Assembly: GCF_013426205.1 (NCBI RefSeq)
Contig: NC_089425.1
Span: forward strand, 1,178,001 to 1,242,000
Direction: 5' to 3'
DNA from: Metarhizium brunneum
Lineage: Eukaryota > Ascomycota > Sordariomycetes > Hypocreales > Clavicipitaceae
Length of the DNA: 64,000 nt
In this document: positions 11,097 through 21,121 of the stretch, in pieces
Numbering within the stretch: position 1 is the first letter of the stretch
Layout: each line of letters begins with the position of its first letter
Position numbers and translations under genes: made by a program
The notes under the pieces: model-generated
Told to the model about the DNA's origin: nothing
What the model saw: only the letters and a program-made list of their open reading frames with translations
The model's database searches: none

Positions 11097-11573
11097 TTAC
11101 TGCTTGTTCTCGGCACGCTCAGCCTCCAGCTTGATGTAGAAGGCATCGCGGGCATTGGTTCGGGGCATGTGGTAGCCGTACCTATCCTCCGTTAGAACAA
11201 CAAAGCCCGCTCCAAATGTTGCCTTGGATCCGTTTCGGTTCGTCTCACCAGAAGAGGTTGGCCATGGCGAAGCCGGCGCCTGAGATGCGTTAGCACACAA
11301 TCCTATGACTCCCTCTCCGCCCAACGTTCCGACGGCCACAAAAGAAATCCTCCATGAAGAAATGAAGAAGCGCTACCAAGCTTTCCAATCACCCGAAGAG
11401 AAATCAAACGTACCCAGACCGACTCCAAGGTCAAGAATCAGGCGTCGTCGCAAAATCTATTCCAACCAGTCAGCATGCCACAATTTCCAAGCTCTCCACG
11501 GCCCTCCTCTTCCGCCCCATTCCGAGCCATTGAGTCGCGAAAAACGTACACCGGTAATGGGAGCAGCAGGCAT
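11097..11573 (-). CDS. COX9: Cytochrome c oxidase subunit 7a (yeast Cox9 homologue)
   Basis: Four tiny exons on the minus strand, 11550-11573, 11414-11456, 11249-11279 and 11097-11181, encode 60 aa, the usual family length. Joined, they read PITG, ILRRRLILDLGVGLG, AGFAMANLFW, then YGYHMPRTNARDAFYIKLE. This matches the fungal Cox7a/Cox9 pattern of a short matrix tail, one membrane helix and an intermembrane-space tail ending in charged residues. All introns have GT-AG ends, with donors GTACGT, GTACG and GTGAG, and all phases agree. The protein is a small nuclear-encoded subunit of complex IV in the mitochondrial inner membrane. It is missed by simple open-frame scans because no exon exceeds 85 bp. 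It is divergent from the uL22m gene, with 323 bp between start codons. Confidence 0.9.
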
Positions 11574-11896
11574 TGTGAATAAATTTGCTTTCCGAAGCAG
11601 ACGACAACGGGTTTGACGAGTGATGCGAGGTGTTGATTGACGACGTCGAGGATTAAAAGGATCGTTCAGCGGACAACGTTGGGTGGACCGAGGAAAGCAT
11701 GGCCTGATGGTTAATCCCGCTAGGACAGTCACGTGCAAGCTCTGTCCCGCCAAACCCAGCGGGTGAAGTCCGGGCCAAGGCGAAAAGCTACTCAATTGGT
11801 TTCCCAAGACAAACAAGTTCACTTCATCAGCGACCAAAGGTTGCAAGCTTGCACGGGCGGTAGGATCAAGGCTGCTGCTCGCAACACGTTGCGGCC
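11574..11896. promoter_or_regulatory. Shared divergent promoter, COX7a / uL22m
   Basis: 323 bp separate the start codons of two nuclear genes for mitochondrial proteins read in opposite directions. There is no other gene in between, so both promoters must lie here unless they reach into the coding regions. A GTCACGTGCA box at 11729-11738 contains CACGTG, the core site of Cbf1-type bHLH factors. No TATA box is evident. Confidence 0.6.
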
Positions 11897-13056
11897 ATGA
11901 GTTTACGCCTCGCTAGCCGCCGGCTAGCACTCCCAGGTAATTCAACCCGCAACCCTCTTTCCCGAATCCTCGTCTTTCACGCTCTCGCTGACAGTTCTCC
12001 CGTCGGCCATAGGCGCCCCTTGTCCAGTCCGGCCCTCGCTCCCCAGCGCCCGCGGCGGCATAAGCACCACGCAGATGCGCACCAAATGGTCCGTCAACAT
12101 CTTCAAGGGCTGGGGCCGGCCCGGCGCAAAGGACTCCCCCTCGTCCAAGGCGGCCCAAGACGCCACCGCGGAGCTCGACGACCCCAAGAAGCGGGCTGCC
12201 TTTCTCGAGCGAAACATGCACGGCTCCGTGTCGGACAACATCTTCCAGGAGGAAATCGACGCCGCCGGGCCCTCGTCTGCTCGGGAGGCGGCCGCCCAGA
12301 AGGAACAGCAGGAACAGCAGCTGGAGCAAAAGACCCGCGAAAACATGGCCATGGTGACGGACCCCGACCCCAGGAGCAGAATGCGCTGGCAGCGCAGAAA
12401 AGTAATCCAGATGGTGCGCAGCAACGGCGCCGTCTCCAAGGAGGACCGGATCAAGGCGACGGAGCGGCAGCTCCTGCACAGGAGCCACTTCATGCCGACG
12501 AGCGTCAAGAAGCTGGTCATGCTGTCGAGACAGATTGCCGGCAAGCCCGTCGACGAGGCGATTTCGCAAATGCAGTGGTCCAAGAAGAAGATGGCCGCCG
12601 AGGTCAAGTATTACCTGGAGGAGGCCAGGGACTTGGCCATTGCGCAGAGGGGCATGGGTCTGGGCAAGGTCAACGGGGAGGTGCTCGACAAGCCCAGGAA
12701 GATATTCACGAGGGAGGGCAAATGGGTTGAGGTGACGGACCCGACGCGCATGTATGTCGCGCAGTCTTGGGTTGGGCGTGGACCGTGGCGAGGCAAGGAG
12801 ATTGATTACAAGGGCCGTGGGAGAATGGGCGTTATTCAACACCCTAGTACAAGTTGGTCTTGACTCTCCTCCTCACCCGCTTGTCGGTCGTTCACTAATG
12901 GTTTGGTCGTTTACAGGCTTCACAGTTCTGTTGAAGGAGGAAAAGACGAGAATACGAGAGCATGAGGAACGAGAGGCTAAGAAGGCTGCCAAGGGACCCT
13001 GGGTTCACCTGCCCAACCGCCGTATCCACGGACAGCGACCCTACTACTCATGGTAA
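11897..13056 (+). CDS. MRPL22: Mitochondrial large-subunit ribosomal protein uL22m
   Basis: Three exons, 11897-11936, 11995-12852 and 12917-13056, encode 345 aa. Exon 1 plus the start of exon 2 give an Arg-rich, acid-free N-terminus (MSLRLASRRLALPVLPSA), a likely mitochondrial presequence. The body contains the uL22 fold: WSVNIFKGWG, then KATERQLLHRSHFMPTSVKKL, the helix pair around AGKPVDEAISQMQWSKKK, and the C-terminal beta-hairpin region GPWVHLPNRRIHGQRPYYSW. This is a structural protein of the 54S mitoribosome lining the exit tunnel. Intron phases are consistent (1 and 1), and the second intron joins HPSTS-FTVLLKEEK. It is divergent from COX7a. Confidence 0.9.
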
Positions 13057-13604
13057 AGGCGCAAGACCATACTCAACAACTTCGAAACCTCACACCAGAT
13101 GTGTCCTTTCACAGACACAATTTTGTAACACCATATGTACATTGAATACCTAGGTAGCGATGTAATCGTGTTGGATTGGACTGGAATTAAACGCCCAACT
13201 CCAACAGGCCACCTTAGGAGAACTAACTTCTGATAGACAAACGGAAAATAAAGCGCTTTTTGTTCGGGGCAAAAACTAAGCCTGCTTCTGCTTTGCCACG
13301 CCCAGTGGGTCCTACTGCATCGGGCATACATATGAATGTATGGAACATGTCAATAGACAAGACCTTGGTTCTGCTTCATCAATCCGTGATTTTAATAATA
13401 TTATACTACACCCACACCGGATGGCTGGTCAGAAGAATATGCTGCGGCCGATATATAGTTGCAATTCCAACCCATTGAAAGGAGAGTCATTCCATGGATG
13501 GAGAGCGCAGCACACAGCTTCCTCCGGAGGCAGAACAAACTCAATGGTGCTCTCATCTCTAACATTCGAGGCCACCCCGGTACTATTCACCTACTCATAT
13601 ATCT
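13057..13604. other. Convergent 3' region, no gene seen
   Basis: This lies between the 3' ends of uL22m (plus) and the CFEM gene (minus). It is AT-richer than the flanking genes, with no supported coding region. It should hold both polyadenylation regions. Confidence 0.4.
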
Positions 13605-14642
13605 TTACACCAAGGTCCTAGGCTGGGTCCGGGGCACCATGTCTTCATAACGGTGGGAGGTCATTTCAAGATCATTGCCGAACTTTTCCATAGAGTGGTC
13701 CCGGTTGCGTCTAAAGCTGGTGTTGCGCTGAGCATACATCCTGTCAGGTCCAGGAAGTGGCTTCGAAATATCCCTGTTGTGGCCATTGCGACCTGGCTTG
13801 CGTCTTCGGGCCTTGAGCAGCATGCAAATAACAATGCCGGCAATAGCAATGACAGCAGCACCTATGCCGACACCAATTCCAGCAATTGCCGCTTGGGATA
13901 GACCTTTGGATGAAGAGCCCTCTGTAGCAGCGCTGGAGGAAGTAGCACTCGCAGCACTGTCTGAGGTTGAAGACGGCGAGGACGATTTTGTAGGTGTGCC
14001 AGTTGTTTCGACGGTAGCAGAAGTGGGGGTCGACTCGGTGCTCATCGAAGTCGTTGCGGCTGGGGTAGCAGTTGTAGAAGAGGAGATTGCAGAAGACGAG
14101 GGCTCGGGCACAGCCGATGTGCTGGTGGTAGCATGGGCTGATGGAGTTGGCGTTTGCGAGGCCTCGGAGCTCGGAGCAGCTGTATTATCAGGCTTAGGGA
14201 GTGGCTGGCCTATACATATTTAGTCTCCCGTATGAAAATTCTCCGTCGTGGAGCTCTGAGTTGGGGTACCACTTACCGACACAGAAATGCGACGTGAGAT
14301 AAGTGAAGACGTTGTCGGCGGTTGCTTGACATTGCGGCTTGCTGCACTCGAGAATGGCGGCAGAAAACGTTGGGTTCGTGCAGAAGCAAGGTGCAGCATT
14401 GGCATCCGAGCACTTTAAATCTGCGAATTTATTTCGGACCTCATTCGTGCAGGTTTCCTAGGAGCTATAGTGAGTAAGGGATCCTTGAATGTCTCGTTCA
14501 AATCAAAAGACAAGTGTAATAAGAGCGACTGGAGATGACAAATTGTCGGACTCACAACACATGCTGGGGCTGTTTGCGCAGAAACCCCGAGAATATGTAG
14601 CGTGCTGAAGACACCCAGGAAAAGCGGTAAAAGTCGACCCAT
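13605..14642 (-). CDS. CFEM-domain cell-surface protein with Ser/Thr-rich stalk and one TM helix
   Basis: Three exons, 14556-14642, 14277-14457 and 13605-14209, encode 290 aa. Residues 1-22 form a signal peptide (MGRLLPLFLGVFSTLHILGV). A CFEM-type module follows with eight Cys: APACV, ETC, LKC, APCFC, LEC, PQC and SHFC, including the Asp in KCSDANAAPCFC, the usual haem/iron-contact position. Residues ~95-195 are Ser/Thr/Pro/Ala-rich, consistent with an O-glycosylated stalk. A TM helix (IAGIGVGIGAAVIAIAGIVI) is followed by a basic RRRKPGR stop-transfer and a ~55-residue cytosolic tail. CFEM proteins act in haem/iron uptake, wall structure or host interaction. Because this one has a TM plus tail rather than a GPI signal, a sensor or wall-stress role is possible (inference). 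Introns have GTGAGT and GTAAGT donors. Confidence 0.88.
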
Positions 14643-14951
14643 GGTATCGCTTCTGAGTCGACTGTGCGACCCAACGTTGTGTCGATCGTGTGATCAGGAT
14701 ACTATGAAAACCCAACGCGCACAAGATGTTGGCGTAAATGAATGACGTGACGTCGAAGACTTGTCACTAAAGTCTTGGTCGTTTATGATGAATTTAAGGA
14801 AAGTGAGGGTCAGAGAGCGACAAAGGAAGGAGGATGAGATTTGATGATGTGACACTTGCTTGGGAGAAGGAAGGAGGGGAGCGGCTAAGCGAACCTGACG
14901 GGTCTGTCTGGCAAGATGGATGCAGGTTGATGCAGTGCAAGTGCCAAGGCC

Positions 14952-15020
14952 AAGCATAAGCGCAAGCACAGGCACAAGCACAGGCACAAGCACGGGCACA
15001 GGCACAGGCACAGGCACAGG
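14952..15020 (+). repeat. Hexanucleotide tandem repeat (GCACAA/GCACAG)
   Basis: About eleven units of GCACAR follow one another, alternating GGCACA and AGCACA. The strand-reversed form reads TGTGCC/TGTGCT. It lies roughly 300 bp upstream of the CFEM gene start and is likely length-variable between strains. Confidence 0.8.
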
Positions 15021-15064
15021 TATCAAGCCATTTAGCATTGACGGGCAAAGAATGTCAATATTTA

Positions 15065-15170
15065 CCCACCAAGAGGTATACACGCTACTGTACGGAGTAA
15101 TACATATACTAATATAAAGCGCGATAGCCAGGTACCTGATCTGGTTCAATACTCTTCGACTCCCACTGTA
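15065..15170 (+). repeat. Dispersed short repeat, copy C
   Basis: The best-preserved core: GAGGTATACACGCTACTG at the left, AAAGCGCGATAGCCAGGTACC, CTGATCTGGTTCAATACT, and the end GACTCCCACTGTA. In reverse complement the right end reads TACAGTGGGAG, which resembles the ends of fungal Tc1/mariner-type elements. No matching inverted copy is seen at the left. Confidence 0.65.
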
Positions 15171-18016
15171 CGGCACAGCTCGTTGCGGCACGGGGCGACA
15201 TGAAGAGCGAAGCCACGCATTGAGGACACCAGGCAAATTGTGCAATACACAACGTACGGATTGATTGTGAGCCGGGAATTGGCAGTACTTTTCAGGAGCA
15301 GTCACGCACACCACTAACAGTTGTGGAAGGAGCAAAAGGTTTGATATGAAGGCAAACATAGTGGGCCCAGTTCATTCCATCAACTCATCCGTCATGATCC
15401 CTGGCCCTTCTCTGCGACAGACAGCCAAATGACAGCCATATGACAGGGCATCCCAAACAGAAACTACCACGAATAGCAGCGGGGTTGTCGGGGAAATCCA
15501 TGGAGGTCTTACATGGGGGCCTCCTGACGGAAATTATGACCATGACGACCAAGCAGACAGAAAAAGTCGAAATGACGCACGCAGGCGCAATGAGGGGAGA
15601 AGAAAACCCAAAGCCTTTGTTCGACAAGAGTGTCAGGTCAATGCGGCTGCAGGGCCAATGAGCATACCGGCGGAGGGCTTGCGCATGCCTTGAAGTCTCC
15701 AGCCATTCATTCCCTTTGCTTGTCTTTGGACCAACCAGACAACCTCCATTCCCCAGGCATGCTGGCGGCGAACCTGACAGCTGGCATATCTACTTGGTAA
15801 TATTCAGTACGTGCAGAGTAGCACTCGGTGCAAAACGAATGATTTTCACTTTCCCATCCCGAGGATCAATGTGGCCGAGCAAGAACTAGGGGTCTTGCAC
15901 AGCCATGTGCTTGGATACATACGTGGCTGCAGTAGTCAGGGGCCATGGACAAGCCACCCCTGTGAAACGAAAAGGCCGTCGTCTCGCAGCCTCGACAACT
16001 GGAAATATCGATGCCCATGACGGCAAGCCTAAAGGGCCAATCCTGGCATGATCGCTTTGACAGCCATGAATTAATACGAGGACCCGGTAACAGCATGCTA
16101 CGCCGCACTTTGGCCACCCTTCCCTTCATCCAGCAACCACACGCAAAGCCAGGTCTGCAAACTCCGAGACAATCTGGATTCCTAAGCGCGGCAGCGTTCC
16201 TGTCTCAGTCTTTGCTTTGCGTCTTAGCGCTCATGTCTGCATGTCAGGTGGAGAGCCTGCGCATCCCAAAACTGGCGCTGATGCGAGCGTCGTGATTGGG
16301 TTTTGGGTCTCGACGAGATCCACGAGGAGCGTGGCCTGAAAAGATCAACGGCCGGAGGCTTTACTCGATGATCAATCCGAACATTGAATGTCAACGCGCC
16401 AGTGTCAAACCCCACACCACAGAACTTGAAACAACCACGGCGACAGTCGTAGTGATTGGAGTGACGCAATGGCATCCAGCCAACTGCTGCTGTGGTTGTG
16501 TTCCCAAGGACACGGGGCCTGCCGAGTAAACTCAAACGAATCACCGCCATTCTCGGGCCAGCTCTCTGCGCAAGATGGGTGGCACAAGCACCCTCTCAGC
16601 TGCCTCCTGCCTCCTGCCTCCGTACTCGGGTAGCTCGGCCAGCATCGAAGCAAGTCTGCACATGGACATGAGTATTTTTAGTCCTAAACAGAGCTGCATG
16701 CAGTGTACACTCCTGACGACACATGTCCGTCCGCCCAACATGTCATTTGGCTTTGCCGAGTATCTTGGCGAGTATTTTTGTGATGTGGAAGCATGGTGGG
16801 CGACTATAATCCGATGTTAATAAGAAGCAGCCTGAAACCATAAACCGAGCAAGGCGCTACTTTCTTTCGAGTTATATGCAAAAGGTAGCAGCGAAGAGAG
16901 CCCCAATGTTACCCCACAACTTGCATTACATACAATCCCAGCGACGGGTGTTGGATGCAAGTAATCTGGAAACATTGAAACCACGTGCCCAGCTACGGGC
17001 TCGCTAATCATGACAACGCACAGTAGTACAGTACGTACATGTGACTAAAGTAAGAATGACTCGGGTACCAGAGACCTAATAAATCTGTAACAAGCATAAA
17101 CTTTTTGTTGCTTTTTTGGCCAAACGGCAGATTAGTCGGGTCTTGCTCTGCAAGGGTTCCTGCCGATCGCCCAGTGCGGACTGCTTCATCCGTTATTTTC
17201 GCATTTCGTTTTGTTGGCCCGAAACAACACACCAACACATGCAAGCTTGCTGGGTTGTGCATCCCACGATGCCCGGTTCCAAGGGTTAGGGTTCAGCGTC
17301 CCATCCCATCCCAGGTGTCCCCCGACACGAGGGCGGGGTCGAGACGCACCAACGAATATAATTCCGCGTCGATCAAACGCGTCAACCAATGTCGAGTATG
17401 TATTCACGACGCAGAGTTGTGCCCGGGCGACTGTTGAATGCGACGTCAGGGAATAGTTGCGGTATCGCAAAAGTAGATGCTGATCAAGTTGCAAAAGAAG
17501 AAGACGACGACGACGAGGGGTTCTACTAAAAGGCATGGATGATATCAAGTGAAACACCAGCCTCAATGAGACGCTGTTGAATCCGCGCCGCAACGTCTCG
17601 TGGCTTATTCCAAGGTACATACATACTCGGCAGTGTCGATCGACATGTCTGTCGCGAGAATTTCTCGCGTCGCAGTAAAGCGCCGCTGTGGACATATTTT
17701 CTTCCAGATAAACGTCTTTATGGAATCATCACGATTGATTGCTGTGCCAGAACGTCAACGAAGGAGTATATTAATGTGCTCGGTCTACAAGCCACAGTGC
17801 CTCATTGTGCACCGCCTTAGCAACATGTCTGATCAATGATGTCAAATTATATTCCGTAGCGACCCAGAGGGGGCTGAAGTTGCCTCCCGTAGTAATATTA
17901 TGTATATCGTACACCCGTGGTATCAGTGCAAAAAGTGGGAGCCTACTAGCCCGCCTATCCAAACAATTGCGACACAAGAAAAAAAGAAGGGAAACCAAAA
18001 CAATTCGTGGCAAGGC
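15171..18016. other. Gene-poor stretch, no gene seen
   Basis: About 2.8 kb with many short open frames but none with family features or consistent splice structure. A telomere-like GGGTTAGGGTT lies at 17283-17293. The last ~500 bp are the 3' flank of the ankyrin gene, which is read leftward. Confidence 0.4.
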
Positions 18017-21000
18017 CTACTTGGCGTGTGCGAGCAGAATGTCGACGCCCTCCTCCCACCGTCTCGAAATGGCAATCTCGGTGACGGTTCTGCCCATCTC
18101 GTCCCGGACGTCGAGGTCGACGCCCGACTTCTGCGCCAGCTTCTTGAGCATGTCTGCGTCGCCGTTCTCCAGGGCCTGCATGATGCCGTTCCAGCCTCTG
18201 TACATCTTGTTCGGGTCGGCGCCCTTTTCGAGCAGCATGTCGATGACCTCGGGGGCCTCGGTGGCGCAGCGGCGCAGGGCCTTGACGATGGGCAGGTGCT
18301 CGCCGGGGGCGTTGACGTCGGCGCCGCCCTCGTTGATGAGGAAGACGAAGATGTCCTTGTGGAGCTCGCGGATGGACGACGTCAGGGGCGAGAAGACGCC
18401 GACGTTCTTGTCCTCGACCGACACGCCCGCGGCGAGGAGGAGCTTGACCGACTCGAGCTGGTTGGCGCAGACGGCTCGCTCGAGGACGCCCCTGAAGGCG
18501 CGGGGCTCGGCCAGCACGGCCAGCACGCGGGATAGCAGGTCGGGGTTGTGAACGGCCATGCACACAGGCCAGTCTTCGCCTCGGATGTTGGGGTTTGCGC
18601 CGCGCGCGAGGAGCGTGTCCACGAAGCCGACGTGGTTGTCGCGGATGGCGCTGGTGAGCGCTGTGTGGCCCTTGGGCGTCTTGTCGTTGGGATCAACGCC
18701 CTGGTCGAGGAGCCATTTCAGGGCCGGGCCATTCTTGGATGTCACGGCCGTCTCGAGGATGCCCTTGGGGGAGTTTAGGTTGCCGCCGGCGGCGACGAGA
18801 GCAGGGAGAAAGTGCTCTCGGTGGTGAGTGACGCACTTGAAACATGGGTATTCGCTGGCGGGAGCGTTGGGATCAGCACCGCTTCGTAGGAGGAGGTCGA
18901 AGATGTCTTTGCGGTTGTCGCGGATCGATGTACACAGGGGGGTGTAGACGCCGTCCTTTTTGGCGTTGGGGTCGACGCCCGCCTTGAGGAGGATCTTGAT
19001 GACCTCCATGCTGTTGACACTCGTGGCGAGCTCCATGAGACCAGGGGCCTTCTTGTAGTCTGCCTTGTTGGCGAGGAGCACCTGCAGGCAGGCAGGTTCA
19101 TGGATAGCCGGCCAGAGCATGTGCTTGGGCCCAGGGTTATTAGGGTTGGCGCCGTGCTCGATGAGGGACGTGACGATGTCGGCCCTGCCGCTGGTAATTG
19201 CTTGGAAAAGAGCGCTTTTACCTTCTCTGCTCTTCTCGTTGGCGTCCGCCCCGTAGTTGAGAAGCAGGTCGATCAATGTCTTGGGAGTCTTCTTATTGAT
19301 GGCTCCAATGAGAAGGGTGTCGCCGTTTGACAGCGATTGCTTTGCTTTTCCGCCGTACATCAGGAGCAGATGTGTGAAGCTGACATTGTTGGCGACAGCA
19401 GCAATGGAAACTGGCGAGTCCATTTCAGGACCGACAGACATGTTGGGATCTGCGCCGTACTTGACAAGCGCAATGGCAGCATCCAGGTATGACTTCTCTG
19501 CCGCTGCAACAAGTGGACTCACACCATGCTTGTCGGTGGCATTGGGGTCCACGCCGTACAGAAGCAACATGCGAATGCTCTCGGCGTCATGGGAGAGGAT
19601 AGCCTCGTTGAGAGCGTGAGCTTCGGTGCCAGTGTCGGGAGAAACACCCCGATCCAGAAGCTGCAAAAGAAGCTTATGGTCCCTGGCACGAACCGCAGAT
19701 ACCAAAACCTGCCTGACATTTGGCCTACCTGCGTCGGCATTGGTGCGAGGCTTTCGGCGAGGCATGCCAAATGCCTCGCTGTCTGGCTTGAGTACTTTGG
19801 AGCTGTCTAGCTCGCGAGACTTGACATCCGCCACCAGCTCATCCAACGCTGTGCTGTTTTCAATTTCTTCCTCAAACGCGCTGAGTTTTTCTTGTCCCGT
19901 TGCTCGTCTCGACTGATGTCCATCATAAGAGCTTGCGGCTGAGCTCGAGGTGTACCTCTTCACTCCAGGGCTAAGATGACTGTAATCTGATACCGAGGTG
20001 AAGCCATTGCTGTCTCCATGGGAGGAGTCGTGACCATAGTGAGGCGACAGCTCTGCCTTGGGGATGGGTGGCAGAAGAGGCAGCGGAGACTGTGTGATCA
20101 TGGCAACGTGGCTATCATCGATACTTCGGTGTTGGGACGGAACCCTGGTTGTGCCGCGGTATGCCGAGCTCTTCTCCTCAGAGGCCGCCAATGACTCGGC
20201 ACGTTGGCGTCGAAACTCGGTTCCGTCCAAAGCAGAGGCAAGACCAATGTATCCGATGCCAAGCTCGCTCTCCATCTTTTCAGCACCAAGCTTGAATTGG
20301 AACATGAGAGCGCCAACCTTCAAATCTTCTCGCGTTTTGTTTACAGCTGCGTTCATTCGCTCGAGGCTGTTGTCTCCAAACATCTTGCCGAAGCCGCGGC
20401 GCATACGACCCATGGCGCCTTTGGTTTCATGTTCAAGCAACTTGACTACAACATGGTCAAGAGCACGAAAGGTAATCTGCGCCGCTCGAAATTTCTTCTC
20501 GAGTACGGTGATCATATCAAGAGGGAGGGATTGTTCGTTGCGAGAGGCCTCGCCAAGGCCCGCCTCGATGTAGAAGAGAACCTGGCAAGTGTCGAGCACG
20601 TCACGGGCCAAGGGGCCGAATCCGTGTGGGAAGTGCTTCACCAACCCTGCAAACTCGGACATCTTTTCCGCAATCCTATCGCATGCAGTAGCGACTTCAG
20701 AACTGAGTGAAAGACATTGTGCCTGGGCCTTGTGTGTGGAAGCCATGTTGAACCCCCTGTGAGAGATGACGCGCTGGGGGTGCACAGGAGATGCTTGCAA
20801 CTGCTGCTGGGCGTGTAGCTGTTGGAAGTGTTGTTGTTGTTGTTGCTGCTGCAGCTGCAGCTGCTGTTGATGTTGATGTTGTTGTTGAAGAAAGGGCGGA
20901 GGCCTGTTGATGACCGGTGGCGGTCCACCTTCAAAGGATCTGTTCACTGCTGTAACAGAGAGAGTAGACGCAGAAGGGGAGCTTGGAATAGATGGTGGAA

Positions 21001-21121
21001 GCTCGAGGGCTTCTTTTAGGTCAAACGAGAAGGCGTCCTTGGGTGGCAGCAAAGGACCGTCCCGAAGACTATCAGCGTGGGCCAGTCTATCTGCAGGCCA
21101 CTCAAAGCGCTGATAGCTCAT
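18017..21121 (-). CDS. Large ankyrin-repeat protein with polyQ N-terminus
   Basis: Single uninterrupted frame of 1034 aa starting MSYQRFEWPADR. Residues ~75-110 are Gln/His-rich (runs of up to eight Gln). Residues ~125-310 form a mostly helical domain (LSSEVATACDRIAEKMSEF, LEKKFRAAQITFRALDHVV, MGRMRRGFGKMF) resembling the N-terminal helical regions of fungal STAND-like or ankyrin proteins. A disordered Ser-rich linker follows. From ~residue 455 to the end there are about 16-17 ankyrin repeats with typical TPLxxAI, GADPNxxxxxG and LLLxxGAD motifs. The repeats are diverged from one another, unlike those of the ankyrin gene at 58 kb. No catalytic domain is visible. It is likely a cytosolic scaffold, and its partner is unknown. 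The GC-rich coding sequence is intact in an otherwise gene-poor stretch. Confidence 0.88.
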   Translation of the reverse strand: MSYQRFEWPADRLAHADSLRDGPLLPPKDAFSFDLKEALELPPSIPSSPSASTLSVTAVNRSFEGGPPPVINRPPPFLQQQHQHQQQLQLQQQQQQQHFQQLHAQQQLQASPVHPQRVISHRGFNMASTHKAQAQCLSLSSEVATACDRIAEKMSEFAGLVKHFPHGFGPLARDVLDTCQVLFYIEAGLGEASRNEQSLPLDMITVLEKKFRAAQITFRALDHVVVKLLEHETKGAMGRMRRGFGKMFGDNSLERMNAAVNKTREDLKVGALMFQFKLGAEKMESELGIGYIGLASALDGTEFRRQRAESLAASEEKSSAYRGTTRVPSQHRSIDDSHVAMITQSPLPLLPPIPKAELSPHYGHDSSHGDSNGFTSVSDYSHLSPGVKRYTSSSAASSYDGHQSRRATGQEKLSAFEEEIENSTALDELVADVKSRELDSSKVLKPDSEAFGMPRRKPRTNADAGRPNVRQVLVSAVRARDHKLLLQLLDRGVSPDTGTEAHALNEAILSHDAESIRMLLLYGVDPNATDKHGVSPLVAAAEKSYLDAAIALVKYGADPNMSVGPEMDSPVSIAAVANNVSFTHLLLMYGGKAKQSLSNGDTLLIGAINKKTPKTLIDLLLNYGADANEKSREGKSALFQAITSGRADIVTSLIEHGANPNNPGPKHMLWPAIHEPACLQVLLANKADYKKAPGLMELATSVNSMEVIKILLKAGVDPNAKKDGVYTPLCTSIRDNRKDIFDLLLRSGADPNAPASEYPCFKCVTHHREHFLPALVAAGGNLNSPKGILETAVTSKNGPALKWLLDQGVDPNDKTPKGHTALTSAIRDNHVGFVDTLLARGANPNIRGEDWPVCMAVHNPDLLSRVLAVLAEPRAFRGVLERAVCANQLESVKLLLAAGVSVEDKNVGVFSPLTSSIRELHKDIFVFLINEGGADVNAPGEHLPIVKALRRCATEAPEVIDMLLEKGADPNKMYRGWNGIMQALENGDADMLKKLAQKSGVDLDVRDEMGRTVTEIAISRRWEEGVDILLAHAK

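Noticed and set aside
11913..12842. 309-aa antisense frame over uL22m
   Set aside because: A shadow of the GC-rich ribosomal-protein exon. The plus strand has a complete spliced gene with a conserved fold.
15065..15170. Repeat copy C as a tRNA gene or tRNA-derived SINE
   Set aside because: It has a B-box-like GGTTCAATAC but no convincing A box at the right spacing and no cloverleaf.
17283..17293. Interstitial telomere at 17.28 kb
   Set aside because: Fewer than two full TTAGGG units. Expected by chance at this length scale.
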